From positions 1-12,628 of the forward strand of contig JAGRBY010000162.1 of the NCBI GenBank assembly GCA_020433835.1: a DNA stretch of 12,628 bases, given 5' to 3'. The position numbers and the translations under genes were made by a program. Under the pieces are notes generated by a model. That model did not search any database. It saw only the letters and a list, made by a program, of their open reading frames with translations, and was not told the origin of the DNA. Positions 12,595 through 12,628 of this stretch are shown piece by piece. This DNA comes from Anaerolineae bacterium. Lineage in GTDB: Bacteria > Chloroflexota > Anaerolineae > 4572-78 > J111. Within the stretch, counting starts at the first letter, position 1. Each line of letters opens with the position of its first letter.

Positions 12595-12628
12595 CTGCAA
12601 AATATCAATTTGTTATTACTGTTTTTTT

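Overview
The window looks like a chromosomal stretch from a Chloroflexota-type bacterium (Anaerolineae-like). This is inferred from three things: a lipoprotein with a long Thr/Pro/Glu linker, a short helical LEEQ...GINTSPE module of a kind I associate with Chloroflexi and cyanobacterial signalling proteins, and gaps filled with heptamer-type tandem repeats. No marker gene proves the assignment. Base composition is roughly balanced, except for a clearly AT-rich gene at 970-2004.

Layout. 1-306 (-) is the 5' end of a thiamine-diphosphate enzyme that runs off the window. 307-969 is a repeat-rich gap: a heptamer tract at 330-378, a degenerate 21-bp tandem array at 552-740, and a probable promoter at 731-759. 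970-2004 (+) is an AT-rich orphan encoding a coiled-coil module, one membrane helix and an exported beta-rich domain. 2143-3051 (-) is a CDF-family metal efflux transporter. A second heptamer/hairpin tract at 3221-3370 separates it from a MalY/PatB-type PLP enzyme at 3432-4598 (-). 4753-7723 (-) is an envelope-polysaccharide operon, transcribed as UDP-glucuronate decarboxylase, then an O-antigen-ligase/polymerase-like protein, then GtrA, and closed by a terminator at 4646-4711. A 120-bp MITE-like element sits at 7942-8061. 8084-9097 (-) is an inositol-monophosphatase-family enzyme, followed (upstream on the minus strand) by a good intrinsic terminator at 9142-9181 and a secreted lipoprotein at 9210-10064 (-). 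Divergent from the lipoprotein is a plus-strand pair: a membrane-anchored periplasmic-binding-fold protein (10100-11290) and, 10 bp later, a GT4 glycosyltransferase (11301-12533). The window ends with a near-consensus sigma70 promoter (12566-12594) firing rightward out of the window.

Functionally, the right two thirds look like cell-surface glycan work: UDP-xylose supply, a Wzy/WaaL-like membrane protein, a GtrA flippase-like protein and a GT4 transferase, interleaved with surface-anchored binding proteins. The left third holds unrelated housekeeping or accessory genes. I see no defence island, CRISPR array, phage module or transposase gene. The best leads for something undescribed are the orphan at 970-2004, the family of 7-bp-periodic intergenic repeats, and the MITE whose arms share a motif with a nearby terminator.
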